Assembly: GCA_004123355.1 (NCBI GenBank) | Contig: SCHM01000002.1 | Location: 5,491,569-5,555,568, forward strand | DNA from: Amphirosellinia nigrospora | Lineage: Eukaryota; Ascomycota; Sordariomycetes; Xylariales; Xylariaceae | Length of the DNA: 64,000 nucleotides | Reading direction: 5' to 3' | Shown: piece after piece, positions 38,301 to 53,000 of the stretch | Numbering within the stretch: position 1 is the stretch's first letter | Layout of the letters: every line of letters begins with the position of its first letter | Position numbers and translations under genes: made by a program | The notes under the pieces: model-generated | What the model saw: only the letters and a program-made list of their open reading frames with translations | Told to the model about the DNA's origin: nothing | The model's database searches: none

Positions 38301-41300
38301 ATTTATATTATAAACATATATAAAATCGATTTAATTATATAAAATAAGCAAAAAGCCGAGCTTTTCTTTAAAAAAAAAAAAAAAAGCTAATTATAAAGCA
38401 TAAAAAATAATACCAAAAAATACTACTATTTATTTAAAACTTTTAATAAAATAAATTTAAATACCTTACTATTTAATCGACCAATAAATTATTATATTAA
38501 GTTCGTCTTTAAAAAAGCTAAAATAACTTTTTAATAACCCGCTTTACTATATATCTTTAAAAAAACTAAAATAGTAAAAAATATATTATAAAAACCTAAA
38601 AAAAGATTTATTAAACTTAATAGTACGCCTTTTACTGCACCTATTTTATTTATACCTAAAGTTAATAAAAAACTTAAATTTTACATAAATTACCGTAAAA
38701 TTAACGTACTAATAAAAAAAAATCGATATTTAATATTTTTTTAAAAAATATTAGTTTATATTATAAAAGCTAAAATTTTTATAAAAATTAATATTTAGCA
38801 AATATTTAATAAAATCTATATATTTAAATAATAAAAATTTTATTATATTTAAAACTAAATATAAATTATATAAATATAAAGTTTTATTTTTAGTTTGTTT
38901 AATAAACTAATAATATTCTAAAAATATATAAATAACGTTTTAAAAAAATTTTAAATAATTTTATAGCGCTTATATAATATTTTAATGTTTTTAAATAATT
39001 TAAAAAACTATTAAATTTACGTTATAAAAGTACTAAAACGGCTTAAAGCCGCTAGCTTTTAAACCAATATTAAAAAATATAAATTCTATATTATTAAAAA
39101 AATATTTCGGTTTTATTATCGGATATAATAACATTAAAATCGATCCTAAAAAATTATTATAATAAAAAAGTAGAAAAACTTTATAATAATAAAAAGTATA
39201 TAATTATTTATAAAATTTTATAATTTTTATTAATAATTTATTATAGAATATATTATATAGTTAAGCCTTTGTTTAACCTAACGAAAAAAAATATACTTTA
39301 AATAAATATAAAAATACTAAAATATTTTTAACGAACTAAAGTATTTATTTATTTATACCCTTATTTTAGTATATTATAATTACGAAAAAAAAAACTAAAG
39401 TTAAAATAAACGCCTTTAATAAAATAGCTATTAAATATTTATTTTAAAAAAAAGAAAATAAGGAATAATATTTTATTATATTTTTTTCTAAAATATTATA
39501 TAACGCTAAACTAAACTATAAAATTTATAATAAAAAATATTAGTAGTAATAAAAGCATTAATATATTAAAAGCCAAAATTAACTAATAATTAAACTAATT
39601 AGCCTTTTATAGTTATTATTAATTATAAAACTTTTAAATATTTTAGTACTAAACAATAATTAAACTTATAATAAATAAAATAAGCGGAATTAATAGCCGA
39701 TTATAATTTTATTATTATATATTACCTTAGATTTAAAAACGTTATTGCTAACGTTTTTATAAAAAAACAAAAAAATTTATAAATATAAAAAAATAAAATA
39801 AAAAATTAAATATATAATTATATTCTAATTAATTAATAAACTTAGTATTTTTTTAAGAAAAAAACGCTATTATTTATACTTTTAACCCGAAAAAATAGCT
39901 AACATAATAGCTATTATATACGAACTTAAAACAAAAATTATAATTAATATTTTAGCCGTTAAAATCCTTTTAATAAATAAAATTTATAATAAAACTAATA
40001 GTTTTTAAACTTAAAAGTTTATTAAAAAAACCCGTGCCGGCCTAAATAAAAATTAAACTTTAAATAAAAGTTTAATTATTTATAAAGAACAACTTATAAT
40101 ATTTAAAATAAATAACCTGCCTGCTTATATTCTAAAAAAAATATATAGTTATATTATAACCGCTTACCCTAAGCAAAGCAAAACCTATAGATTTATAGCG
40201 TTATAATATTAATAGCTAAAACTAGCAAAAAATTATAACTAATATATAAAAAACTACTTAAAATGCCAACTTATTAAATATTACGCAACAAAACACCTAA
40301 ATTACTATAACTTATACCGATCTTTTTAAAACTTTTCTAATATTTAATAATAGATTTTAAAAAAATAACAACAAATAAAAACAAAAAAAAGTTTATGTTT
40401 ATAATAATTAACTAACTAAACAAACTATTATAATAATACTATATAATAAAACAATAATAATAGCTTAAGCTACTTATTTATATTATAAAAAACTTTTCTA
40501 GATTTTTAAATTACTAGAAAAATTAACTCTAATAAAAAACTTTAGTTTATATTAGCTTTTACTAACAAACTAATAAAAATCTTTAATATTATATAAAAAC
40601 TATTATTTTTAAAATATTATAAATTAATAAGCTAAGCTAAAATTGTTATAAAATATTTAAATTAAAAATTATACTTTTTTATAACTATTACTAAAATAAT
40701 TAAAAAATAGCTTTATTTGCTATAAATTTTAGCGGCTTTTTTACTGTATAAATCTATAAAATTATAACTTTATAAAATTATTTAAATTTTTTATATTTAA
40801 TTATTATAACTAGCTTAGCTATATAATAAATATAGCTAATATATTAACTAAAAATATATTACTTAAAAAAAGCATAAAAATTAGTAGAAATAGTAAAAAA
40901 ATACGTTAAACAATATAACGGATTTTAAAACAATATAAAAAAAACGATTTAAAAAAAAACCGTTATTAAAAAAAACTAAACTTCGGGTTAAAAACCGGGT
41001 ATTTATTATAAAAAAACATTAGTTATAAATAACTAACTAACCTTTAAATAAATTAAATTATCCGTTAATACGTTAATATTATAAAATTATTAAAAAATAA
41101 AACTAGCAATATTCCGATTAAAAATACCCCCGAACTAGCGCGCTTTTAACTTATCTACGCTAATAAATTATAAAAATACCTAAATAACTTATTATTAAGC
41201 TAAGCCGCTAAACAGCTTAAAAACAAAATAATAGTCCTTAATAAAAAAAAACCCGAATAAAAAATAAAGTAAATATAAATATTATAATTTTATTATAAAA

Positions 41301-41758
41301 AACCCTTTAATACTAAATAAATTAAAAAAATAAAATTTTAATAAAGAATAGTATCCCGCGAGTAATTTTAAAAATTTATTTAAATTATTGCTTAAATTTT
41401 ATAAAATAACCTTAATTCTACAAAACTACCGAAAAAACTAAAAAATTAGCTAAAAGCCGTAAAAAAAAATAAATTCGAAAAGGATTACTTAAATAATAAG
41501 CTTTAAAAGTTCGCAAAAACTAGTATTACGTCGTTTATAAAAAAAAAATATAAAAAACTAAACATAAATAAAAGCAATATTAAAAAAGCACTATTTACCG
41601 AGTTATAAAAAGCCCTAAAGCGTAGCTATAAATAAAAGCCTATAGTATAGTAGCTTAAGGGTAAAAACCCGAGGTAATCCTTCCTCTTATTAAATAATAA
41701 CTTCCTAGCAAACGTAGGTTCGATTTAAATTTCGCAACAAGATTTTTTTAGGGGGGGG

Positions 41759-41976
41759 TAATCACGGGTAGCTAACCAGATATAAATATAGATATAATAG
41801 GTCCGCAAGGACTTACTTAGAGTTACATAATCAGCCCCACTATACATACACACAAATCCCTATAAATAGAATTAGCCGCCAGATCCTAGATCTAGCTTAA
41901 TATCTCTCGATCAATATATAAATAGGACCCTAACTAGGAGCTTTGCCTCTATAAAAAACACCAATCGTAATAATAA
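41759..41976 (+). repeat. Right LTR of Ty3/Gypsy-type element
   Basis: About 218 bp starting TAATCACGGGTAGCTAACC immediately after the G-rich purine tract. Its right half (CCCTAACTAGGAGCTTTGCC) is better preserved than the left LTR, while its left half is more mutated. Confidence 0.8.
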
Positions 41977-44900
41977 ACGATTTTTATTTTTATTAAATTA
42001 ATTATATATATTAATTTTTAATAAAATTATAAAATAATACTAAAAAAAGCTATAAATAATAATATAATATTATAAAATAAATTAAAAATTAGAAAATTAT
42101 ATATTAATAAACGAAATAATAAAAATGTTTAATATATTTAATATATTTTTTATTAAAAACTTTTTTAATATAGTTAATATTAAGCTAATATTTTTATAAA
42201 CAATTAATTAATATATTAAACTTATTAAAGCTAAAACGTTTAAAATTCCGATTATATTGTTTAAAAACTAAAATAAAATCTTTGTTATTATATTTATAAT
42301 AATATATTTAAAACTAAAAAAAAGCTAGCGTTATATATTATTTTTAAAAATAAAATATTAAATAATACTAACTAAAATAATAGTTGCTTTTTATTAAACC
42401 GAATAAATAAATAAAATATTAAAAATATTATTATATTATAAAAAACTAGCAAATAAATATATTTATAATTGCTAAATAATTATAAAATTTTATAATATAT
42501 ATAATTAATAAAACTAATTACTAATTATTAAAACTTTTTATTAAAATAGGTCGAAAATATTAAAAATAATAAATATATATTTAGTTTAATAATATATATA
42601 AATAATCGTTAAAAATAATTAAAACGTTTTAATAAAATAAAAATAACTTAATTAAAATAAAATAAACTAAATAATATAATATATATTATTATTAATTTAG
42701 TTATATTTAATTAAACTTTAAATATTTTTTTAATATATTTATAAATATTATACGTTTTATTAAATAATACGTTTATTAATAACTATAAAACGATTTATAT
42801 AATTAATAATAAAGATTTATTTAAACTTAAATTATTTATTAAAGCAAAATAATTAAATAATAAATATAAAAAACGTTTAGTTTTTTATTTTTAATAAAAA
42901 TATAAAAATTATTAAATGTATTTTTTTAACTAAAAATAAAAATAAAAAATAAATTTAATTTTAAATAATATAGCGTTTATAAAAAAGTTTTATATAAATA
43001 TTATTTTTAAAACGCGCTTATAAAAAGCTAAATATAATATTTAAAATTTAATTATATATTTAAATATAAAACTATAAAAAAAAATAATTTAATTATTTAG
43101 TTAGTTCGAAAATATAATTTAGTTTTTATTTAATATAATTTTATTAAATTTTATTTAATTAAAACTTTTATAATTAATTTTTTTTATTTTTATAAAAAAT
43201 TTTTATAAACGTATATAAATTAATTTTATATAACTATCCGCAAAAATATTTAATAAGCGTTTATAAAAACTATTAAAAAACCTACTAAAACTAAATAAAA
43301 TTTTAAATAATTATAATATTTAAAATAAATATTTAAGCTTAAAATTTTTAAAAGCTTTTATAATTAAAATAAAAAACGTAAAAATAAATAAAATTTTATA
43401 AAAAAATAAAAATATATATATTTATAATATATATTAAATTATATTTAAAAAAGTTTTAAAAACGTATAATATATTTTTTTTATAAAATTTATTAAAATTT
43501 TTTTAATTATTTTAAAATATATAAAAATTAAATTAACTATTTAGCTTAAAAAATAAATATAGTAAAATAATTTAAATATTTTTATTAATAAAAAAAGCTT
43601 ATTAAAATATTTAAAAAAATCTAAAAGTTTAAAAAATAAATTATAAAAAAATATTAATTATTAATTATAATAAATATAATAATAATAAAAAATAATATTA
43701 TAATAAATAAAAAAACTTATTATTAATTTTAGACCGAAAATAAAAAAATTAACTTTAAATTATTTTTGCTTTATAATAGTAAGCTTTTAAGCGGAAAAAA
43801 AAAACTAAAAAAAAATTATTAAAAAAACTTTTAAAATATTTTTAAATATAAACTTTTTAGCTTTTTTTATAGTTAAAATTATTTAATAATAATATAGCTA
43901 TATAATATAAACTTATTAAAAATTTATAATTTTTATATATTTTATAAAATATTTATATATAATTTATATAATATTTTAAATAATATTAGCTAAAAATATA
44001 TAAATATTAATAAATAATTTAAAACTAAACTAAAATAAATTTATATATATAAATATTAAATATATTTAATAAAAAAACTTAAACTTATTAATAAAAATTA
44101 ATAAATTTATAAAAACTAAAACGTAAGTTTATATTAAATATTTAATAAGCTATAAGCTAGCAATTTATATTAAATATAAATTTTTAATTAAAACGAATAA
44201 TTATTATATAAAACTTAAAATTTAATAAAAACTATTTTATTATAAAAATATAAAAAGCTTATAATTAAAATTAACTATTAAAATTAATAAAATTAAAATT
44301 ATCGAACTTTTTTAAAAAATTTAAATAATATTATTAATATATAAAATAAACGAAAAAAATAAATATAAATTAAATATTAACGCTTTAAATAATAAAAAAA
44401 AGTTTTTTAATTATTTAATAAATTTTTATTATTTAATAAAAAAATTAAAAATTAAAAATAAAAACGTTTAATATATTAAAAAAATAAAAAATAATATATA
44501 AAAATTAGCTATATAAATTTATAATTTTTTAAAAAATATCCGAACTTAAAAATAATAAACTAGTATAAAAATAAGCTTTAATATAATAAAAAAAATAATA
44601 ATAATTTTTAGATTTTTGTTTAAAATAATATAGCGATAAAAATATAAAATTAAATAAAAACGTATAAAAAATATACTATTTAAATTAAAATAATTTTAAA
44701 CTAGCTAAATAAAAATATTATATAATTTATTTTCTAGTTTAATATTTAAGCTAAAAAATTAAAAATAAAAATTTAAAAAACTAAAGCTTATAAAAACGTA
44801 ATAAAAATACTATATTTATAATAATATATATATAAAAAATAAAATAATTTTTTTTATAAATTTAAACTAGTTAAACTTTTTAAAAACTTTTATATTTAAT

Positions 44901-46879
44901 TAATAAAAAATTATTTATTAAAAAAACTAAAAATATAAAATATTATATATAATTTTTATAGCTATAATAAATTAATAAAAAATAAAACGGATTTTTATAA
45001 ATTTTAAAAAAAATATTTTTATAAAACTAATTTTTTAAACTATTTTTAAAAACTAGAAAATTTTATAAAATATTAATTAAAAATAATTTAAACAAAATAT
45101 TTATAAAAATATAAATAGCTATAAAAAAAAAGCATTAAGCTTATTTAAAAAATAAAGCTATAAATATATTATTATTTTTAAAATAATATTTATATATAAA
45201 TAAATAAAAATTTTTTTTAAAAACTTATAAATATAATTAATAGTCCGAAAAAATCTATAAAAAAATAACTTTTTTTAATTAATTTATATAATAATATTTA
45301 TTATTAAAACGTTTTATTTAATAATAATAATAATTATATATTTTAATATAAAAATTAAATAGTTCGATATTATTAAAATATTTTTAAATATTATAAAAAA
45401 AAAAAACTTATAATAATATTAAATTATTAAAAAGTTTTTTTAAAATAATATAATAAGCTTATTTAATAAAATATTATATAAATTATAAAACTTTTTTTTA
45501 TTTTAATATAAAAAATTATAAAATATTAATAATAAATAATATATATTTACTAAAAAAACTATATTTATTTTATATAAAAAATAGAATAATATTTTTAATA
45601 TTTTATATAAATAATTTTTAATACTTTTTTAAAAAAAATACGCTAAATAAGCTAAAATATTATAAAAAATATTAAAAAATATATAAACTTAAAAATAAAA
45701 CAATATAATATAGTTTTTTAAAATATAAATTATTTATAACTAAAAAACTAGAATTTATTATTTTAGTTTATAATTAATATATTAAAAAAATAATAAAACG
45801 TTATAATTTAAATAATAATAGTTAAATATTTATAACTTTATTACTAATAAAAAAACTTATTAAAAACTTAAATATAATAATAAAAATATAAATTAAACAT
45901 ATTAAAAATAAATTAAATCGATTTTATATATAGCTATTATATTATAATTAAATATAATATATATAATTGCTTAATTATTAAAATATTTTATTAATTTAAA
46001 TAAAAATATTTAAAAATAATAAATTAAATAATCCGATATTTATATAATATTTAATTTTTAAAAATTATATATAAAATATAAAACGATTATACGTAAGCTT
46101 TAATAATTATAAAAATATTTTATTTGCTAATAATTAAAACAAAAAAATTTTATATAAATATATTATATTATTATATAATAATATAATTATATAAAAATAA
46201 TAAAACAAACTATTGTTTTATATTTATAATTAAAATTAAATTTAATATATTTAAAATAATAAAAAAAAAACTATAATATTTTAAAAACTATTTAAAAATT
46301 TAAACTTCGCTTTAAATAAAAAATAAAAAATTTTTTTAAATAATATTTAAACGATTAAACTTATTATAAATAAAAATAATAAAATTAATACTATATTAAA
46401 GCATATAAATATATAAAATATATAAATAAAACAAAAATATAATAAAAAAACGTTTAAAATAATATATTTATTAATAAATTAAATATTAATAAATAAACTT
46501 ACTAAAAACTTTTTATATACTTAGTTTAAATATTTTTAAACGTTTATTAATTTATAAAATATAAATTATATATTATAAAAAAAATAAAATTAATATTAAA
46601 TAATTATAAAAAACTTTTATTAATTTAAATATAAGTTTTTAAATAAAATATATTTATAATAAATAAGCTAAACCTAGTAAAAAAATACTAACCTTTACTT
46701 ATTAATTATATTATAATATAATATTTCGGCGTTATAAAAAAAAAAAAAAAAAAAAAAAGTAATAGCAACAATAAACAAAAGCGCGAAAAATATTATAATT
46801 TTTATCTTTTTTTTTTATTTTTATTTTTTAGTAGCGCTAATTATCGCGTAAATAACGCTAAATATACGCTAATATATTA

Positions 46880-46910
<31 letters not shown>

Positions 46911-47839
46911 AATAATAATAGCAATAAAAATAAAAATAAAAATAAAAATAAATATAAATTATTTTAAAAAAGCGTTATTAATAAATATATATTTATAAAA
47001 CCGCGCTAAAATAAGCTTTAACGTAATTTAAAATATAGCTAAAACATAATTAATTTTTTATTATTATATTAGTATAATTATTTATAAATATAATATATAA
47101 AATAATAAAATACGCTAAAATTTAATATATTTAAATAAATAATAAAAACATATTAAATAGCTTAATATATTTAAATAATAAAATATATTTATAAAAGTAC
47201 GTTTAATAAATATAGCGTTATTATAAAAATTAACGTTTTTTTTTACTTTTTTTTTTTTTTTAATAATAATAAACGCGTTAATAAAAACAATAATAAAAAA
47301 AACTACGTATAAAAAATTATATATATTATAAATTAACGCTATTTAAATATAAATTATAAACTTTAATTAATTTATTTTTTTATACTTATAGTTTTTTTAT
47401 AATAATAGCTATAATAAAAAATATAATTATTAAAATAATATATTTTTTATATAACTTATTATAAAAAGCTAAACAAATATAGCTTAAATAAAATATAGCT
47501 TAAAAGCTAATTAATAATAATAGATTAATAAAAGCGCTATAAATATAAATTCGGCAAAATAAAAAAAAAATATTAATATATAATATTTTTATAAAAGCTC
47601 GAAAATATTAACGTAAGCGTAGCGCGAAACAATTAGCATTTAAAAGCTGTTTTTTTTTTTTTTTTTCGTTTTTTTTTTTTTTTTTTATTATTATTACTAA
47701 TTTCACTAGCAAAGCTATTTAAACCGCTAATAAACAGCTTAAACAAACAAGCTAACAAAACTAAGCTAATAAATATATTATAATAAAATAAGCGTAGCAT
47801 AAAATAAAAAATATTAATAACTAATAAATCTAGTAAAAA
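41977..47839. other. AT-saturated DNA with A-tracts and an ATT microsatellite
   Basis: Nearly 5.9 kb without a gene or pairable repeats. It contains a ~23-bp A run at about 46736-46759, an (ATT)n/(AAT)n tract at about 46878-46920, and two long T runs at about 47649-47687 separated by CG. The A run after a GGCGTTAT word could be the 3' tail of a decayed LINE, but nothing else supports that. Confidence 0.5.
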
Positions 47840-48033
47840 TAATAGAGCCCCTAAGGGGTTTGTATTGCCAGTGGCTTCCCTGCGCGGAGCGCAGGGGAAG
47901 CTACCTAGCAACACCTATATCTAGATAAATAGCTAGCACACTACTAGTCAAAAAATCTATTATTAAATCTACTACGTAGATCTAATAATAGATTTTCTTC
48001 CTTTAATTAAGCTTTACTTTATAACTTATAATA
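47840..48033 (+). repeat. Family B LTR, solo copy, best preserved hairpin
   Basis: This 194-bp copy of the family B LTR starts TAATAGAGCCCCTAAGGGG and ends CTTATAATA. The hairpin arms (CCAGTGGCTTCCCTGCGCGG and its partner GCGCAGGGGAAGCTACCTAG) are nearly fully complementary. No second family B LTR follows within the window in this orientation, so it is best read as a solo LTR. Confidence 0.75.
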
Positions 48034-49768
48034 TTTTTTTTAAAAAATAAAAAAATATAAACGCGGGCATAAAAATAGCAAATTAGTTAAGTTAATTTAA
48101 GCTAATTTTTTTATTATTTTTTAAAAAAAAATAAAAAAATCGTTATAATATAATAATTAATTAAAGCTTACTAATTAAGTTTAAAAATATATTTATAACT
48201 TAAATAATAACGTTTATAAAATAGCGGAAATAAAATTAAAACTATAATAAATAGTTAAATAAAGCTATTATAGTTATATTTTTTTAAATTATAGCTATAT
48301 ATATAAAAAAAAAAAAAAAAAAAAAAACAAGCTTATTAATCGTTAGTTAATATATTAATTTTATAGCTAAACAAACTAAAAAATTAAACAAGTTTATAAT
48401 TTAATAATAATAATAATAATAAAAATAACAATATATAAACTAAATATTAAATTAATTAAATTATTAAAATAATTATTAATATATAAAACGTAATATATTA
48501 GCAAAAAAAAAAATTATATATTATTATATATAAATTAGCTATTATTATATAATTTTATATATGTTGCAATTATAATATTATTTACGTATAAAGTTAATAT
48601 ATCGGTATTAATTATATATAATAGCTAATTATTAATTGTAATATTAGCTGTTTATACGATAAAATTAAGCTAGTATATTTGCCCGATTTAGTTATATAAT
48701 ATATTGTAGTAAAATTTTTTTATATAAAAAAATTCTTTATATAAAAGCTTAGTTTTTATATAAATAGTTAAAAAAAATAAATTAATATATACTAGTATTT
48801 ATTTTATTTATTATTATATATAATATTATATTTTTTAGCTATTTAATATTAATTAGTATTTTTAGCTAAAAAATATAAATTAATAAAAATAAAAAAAAAT
48901 TTAAACTTAGTTATATAAGCTACGTTTTTATATTATATTTTAGTTTTTTTAATATTATATTAATAAAAAAAAAATTAATTATTTTAATATATTTTAATAT
49001 TATTTTTATATAAAAGTTTAATTAATAGTATATAATTATATTATTTTTTAATTATTATTATATAATTATATAAAAGTTCGTAATATAATTTAATAATTTT
49101 TCGTCCGTAATATTTTCGAATATAATAATAATAATAATTAATTATATAATAATTAATATAGTTAAATATATAAAAACGTTATATTTTTAAAAAATAGCTA
49201 AAATAATTTTTTATTTTTTTAGTTAATATTTTATATAATAGTATAGCTAAAAAAATCGCTTAAAAAACCGGTATTTTTAAGTTTTATATAAAAAACTATT
49301 AATTTTTATATATATAAAAATATTTTATAAAATTTTTAAATAATTATTATAAAATAAATTAATATATAAATAATATATTTATATATAAAATATAATTATA
49401 TTTATATAATTTAAAAGATTTTTAAAAAATATTAAAAAAACTTTAATAAAACTTAAAATATTTAATAAAATCGATTTAAATTATTAAAAGAATTTATAAC
49501 GTTTTTTATATAAAAACGTTTTAAATTAAAAATTTATAAAACGGTTAAAAAAAAACTATATTATATAACTTATAAAAATAAATATATTTTAACGTATAAA
49601 TTTTAAATTTTTATATAATTATTTTAAATAATATTTATGTTTTTTATACTAAGTTAATAATTTTAAAATTAGCAAAGTTTTTTTATATAATAAAATAATT
49701 TTGCGATTTTTTTTTAAATAAAAAACAAAAAAAAAAAAAAAAAAAAAAATAAAAAAAAAATAGCTATA
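48034..49768. other. AT-saturated DNA with A-tracts
   Basis: About 1.7 kb with no frame or paired repeat. Long A runs lie at about 48305-48326 and 49728-49760; the latter abuts the next LTR element. Confidence 0.5.
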
Positions 49769-50091
49769 TGTTAGCATATAGATCTAGTACCTAATTAGCC
49801 CAGTAATAGATTACGTAATCACTGGTGCCTGGGTGGCTATGTGGCATAGTGGCACGTAGCTTTGTATATGCGCTGGATATTGCGCAACATGCGTAAAAAG
49901 AGCCCTTTTTACGCGGGATAAAAAAATATCAGGCTATTATAGCTATTTAAGCAGATTTTCTAATATTTAATAAAAAAATAGCCTACTTAGTTTATAACTA
50001 AAAAATTAAAAATATATAATAGTATAAATATATTAATTAAGCTAACTAATTTAATATTATTTTTTAGTATTAATATTATTTTTATATAATA
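49769..50091 (+). repeat. Left LTR of element D (well preserved)
   Basis: A 323-bp repeat starts TGTTAGCATATAGATCTAGT. It aligns end to end with 56704-57025; shared words include TTACGTAAT, GCACGTAGC, AAAAAGAGCCCTTTTTACGC and TTTAATAAAAAAATAGC. The first ~190 bp keep normal C and G content. Confidence 0.8.
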
Positions 50092-53000
50092 GCTAGCGTA
50101 TTTTTACGATTAATTAACTTTTAAAACGCTTAATTAATATATTTTAGCTATTTTTAATTATTTTAGTTGTTTAATTAATAAATACTAATTAAAAAAAAGT
50201 TAAAAAAATTATCGTAAATTTAAAAATTAAAATAATAAAATATTAATATTTATTTAATAAAATAATTAATTAATAAATTAACGCTTAATAATAATTAAAA
50301 ATAGTAATATATAACTTTAAAATATATAAAAGCAAACTATACTAAAAAAAAAAAAAATATAATAAAATTACTAAAAACTTTAAAAAAAAAATCGAAAAAT
50401 AATTTACTAATTATAAACATAAAATAAAACTTATAAAAATAAGTTTAACGAAATTATAAATAACTTAAAAAATTAAGTAAATTAAATAAAAAATTAGTTC
50501 TAGTTAACCTAATTAATCTAGTTAATTAAGTTAATCTAGCTAGTAAAACTATATTCGAAATATTTAAAAATAAAAATATTATAATAATTAAGAAATATTA
50601 AGCCTTTCGAATAAAATAGCAAAAGTAAATAAATTCTTTAAAAAATCTAAATTAATCGATTTTAATAAAAAAAACCAAAGTATAATTTTATTAAAAAAAG
50701 TTTAAAAGTAAAAAAAAAAAAAAATTACTTTTATTTTAAATTTAAACTTAAATTTATTATATTATTATTATTATTAAATTTAAAAAATCTAATAATTTAT
50801 ATTAAAATAAATATTACTTATTATAAAAAAACTTAAAAAAGCTTTTATTTATAAATAAAACTAAACTAATATAAATTTAAACTAAAGCTTAATAAAAAAA
50901 ACTATTTAAAAAAAGCTTAAAACTAGTTAATATATTAATATAATTTATATTTTACTATAAAAACTATTAAATATAATAAAAATTTTATTAGTTTGTATAA
51001 AAAACTAGTACTAATATAAATAATTATTAATACGTTAAAACTAGCTTTTTTAAACTTAATTAAAAATATTAAAAAAAGTATATATATTAAAAATTTTTAA
51101 TAAAACTTATAATATAATAAGCTAAATATATTAAAAAATATATAAAATAATATATTAATTATAAATATAATAAAAAAAATCTAATATTTTTTATATTTAA
51201 ATTTTTTAAAATATAAAATAATATAAAAAACTAAAAAAAAATAAATATAAACTAATAAGTTATAATATTTATAGCTAATAATAAAAAATAAATAATAGCT
51301 TAATATAATATTATTATTAAAATTATAAAACATAAAAAAACTATATTTAAAATCTAGTCGATAAATTTAATAGTAATTTTAAAAACTGTAAAAAAAAAAC
51401 CTAAATTAAAAAACTATAAAAAAAAAAATCTAATAATAATATTACTAATAAAAATAAAAATTATAATAAAGTAATAATAAAAGCAAAAATATAAATTAAA
51501 TTTTAAATCTAACTTTAAAAAAAAAAATTATAACAAAAAAAAAAGCTTAAATATTTTAAATATAGCTAATAAAGTTATATTACTAAAAATTATTTTAATA
51601 AAAATAATAATAACTAAAATTAAAACTTTAAATAATTAAAAACTTATAATATTTATAGCAAGCTTATTAAAAGTTAAAAACTATTTATAAGCTTTAAAAA
51701 TAACTTTAGTTATTTTGCTTATATAAATATAAATATTTTATAAAATTTAATAAATTTTTATAACTATAAAATATTACTTTTTTTTTTATTATATTTAGTT
51801 TATTTTTTTATTTTAAATAACTATAATATTACTAATTATAAATAAAACTATATTATATAAAATAACTTTAAGCTAAAAAATTATTATAGCTTAAAAAACT
51901 TTAATTTAAAAAACTTTAATTTAAAAAACTTTAACCTAAAAAACTTTAATTTAAAAAATTTTAACTTAAAAAATAACTTTAGCTTTAATAATTATATTAA
52001 GCTAAAAAAAATAATAAAAAACCTATTTATAAAAAAATTACTGTAAACTTTTTATAAAAAAAAAAACAACCGCGGACTTATTTACTATAGCAAGCTTATT
52101 TATTAATTAAAAAATAATAGATTTTTTATTAAATAAAAACTAGCTTTAATAATAATAAATCTAAAAATAATTCGAAGCTAATTATTATTAATAATTTAAA
52201 ACTAATTATCGAACTAATTATTAAATAAAAAACTATAATAATAATACTTTTAACTATATTTACTTTTATATTTTTGTTTTAATAGCAATTTTAAATAACT
52301 TAAGTTAAAAAAACATATTAAATATTAAAATTACTAATAATAACGGACTAAATATTAAAATTTTATATAAAAAAATAATAATACTTTAAATATATTTATA
52401 TTTTAAAAAATTATTATATTTTAATATATAAACGTTATATTTTATTTAATATAAAATTAAATATAAAAATATAATAATAAAACTAATTTCGAAAAAAATT
52501 AATAATAAATTTAACTAAAAAAATAAAAAAATATATAGTTTATATAAAAAATAAACTTATATAAATTAAAAAAATTAATACTATTATAAAAAATTTTAAA
52601 ACTTTTAATAAAAATAAATATAATATAAACGTAAAATATATTTTGCTTATTTTATTGTTTTTATTAAATATATTTTTAAAAAATAACTATATAAAATAAA
52701 AAACTATTTAAATAAATATATTATAAAAAATAGCTATAAAATAACTATTATAAATTTTAATATTTAATAGTATAGTTTTTTTTATAAATATATAAAAAAA
52801 AAAGCTTTATATAATATATTAATTTTAAAAAAGCTATAAAAATTCGCGCTAAATATAATAATAAATTAAAACGTTAAAAAATTATTGCTTAAATTATTAT
52901 TAAAAAAAAAAATAAAAATAACTTTTAAAATTTAAAATAAGCTAATTTTTTAGTACTATTAATTATACTATTTTAATATTAAAAAATTAATATAAATAAT

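Larger units (their letters stand above)
35129..41976 (+). mobile_element. Ty3/Gypsy-type LTR retrotransposon (fossil), 6.85 kb
   Basis: Paired ~220-bp LTRs bound a 6.4-kb interior. A purine tract (AGGGGGGGG, 41750-41758) directly precedes the right LTR, which fixes the plus orientation. A reverse-transcriptase relic with the Gypsy pattern FYxxYRKxN...NRYL lies at about 38.67-38.74 kb, in the expected place after a gag-like first third. The element is degraded by RIP-type mutation along its whole length and cannot be active. Its LTRs are still easy to align, so insertion is old but not ancient on the scale of this block. Confidence 0.8.

Noticed and set aside
41640-41750. A tRNA-like stretch (AGCTTAAGGGTAAAA and a GGTTCGA word) just before the Gypsy purine tract
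   Set aside because: The T-arm and acceptor stems do not pair, even allowing for C-to-T change, so a tRNA gene is not supported.
47633-47914. A 93-codon open frame in the AT-rich block
   Set aside because: It ends in a Lys-rich homopolymer from two T runs, starts inside a family B LTR, and has no conserved look. It is a chance frame.
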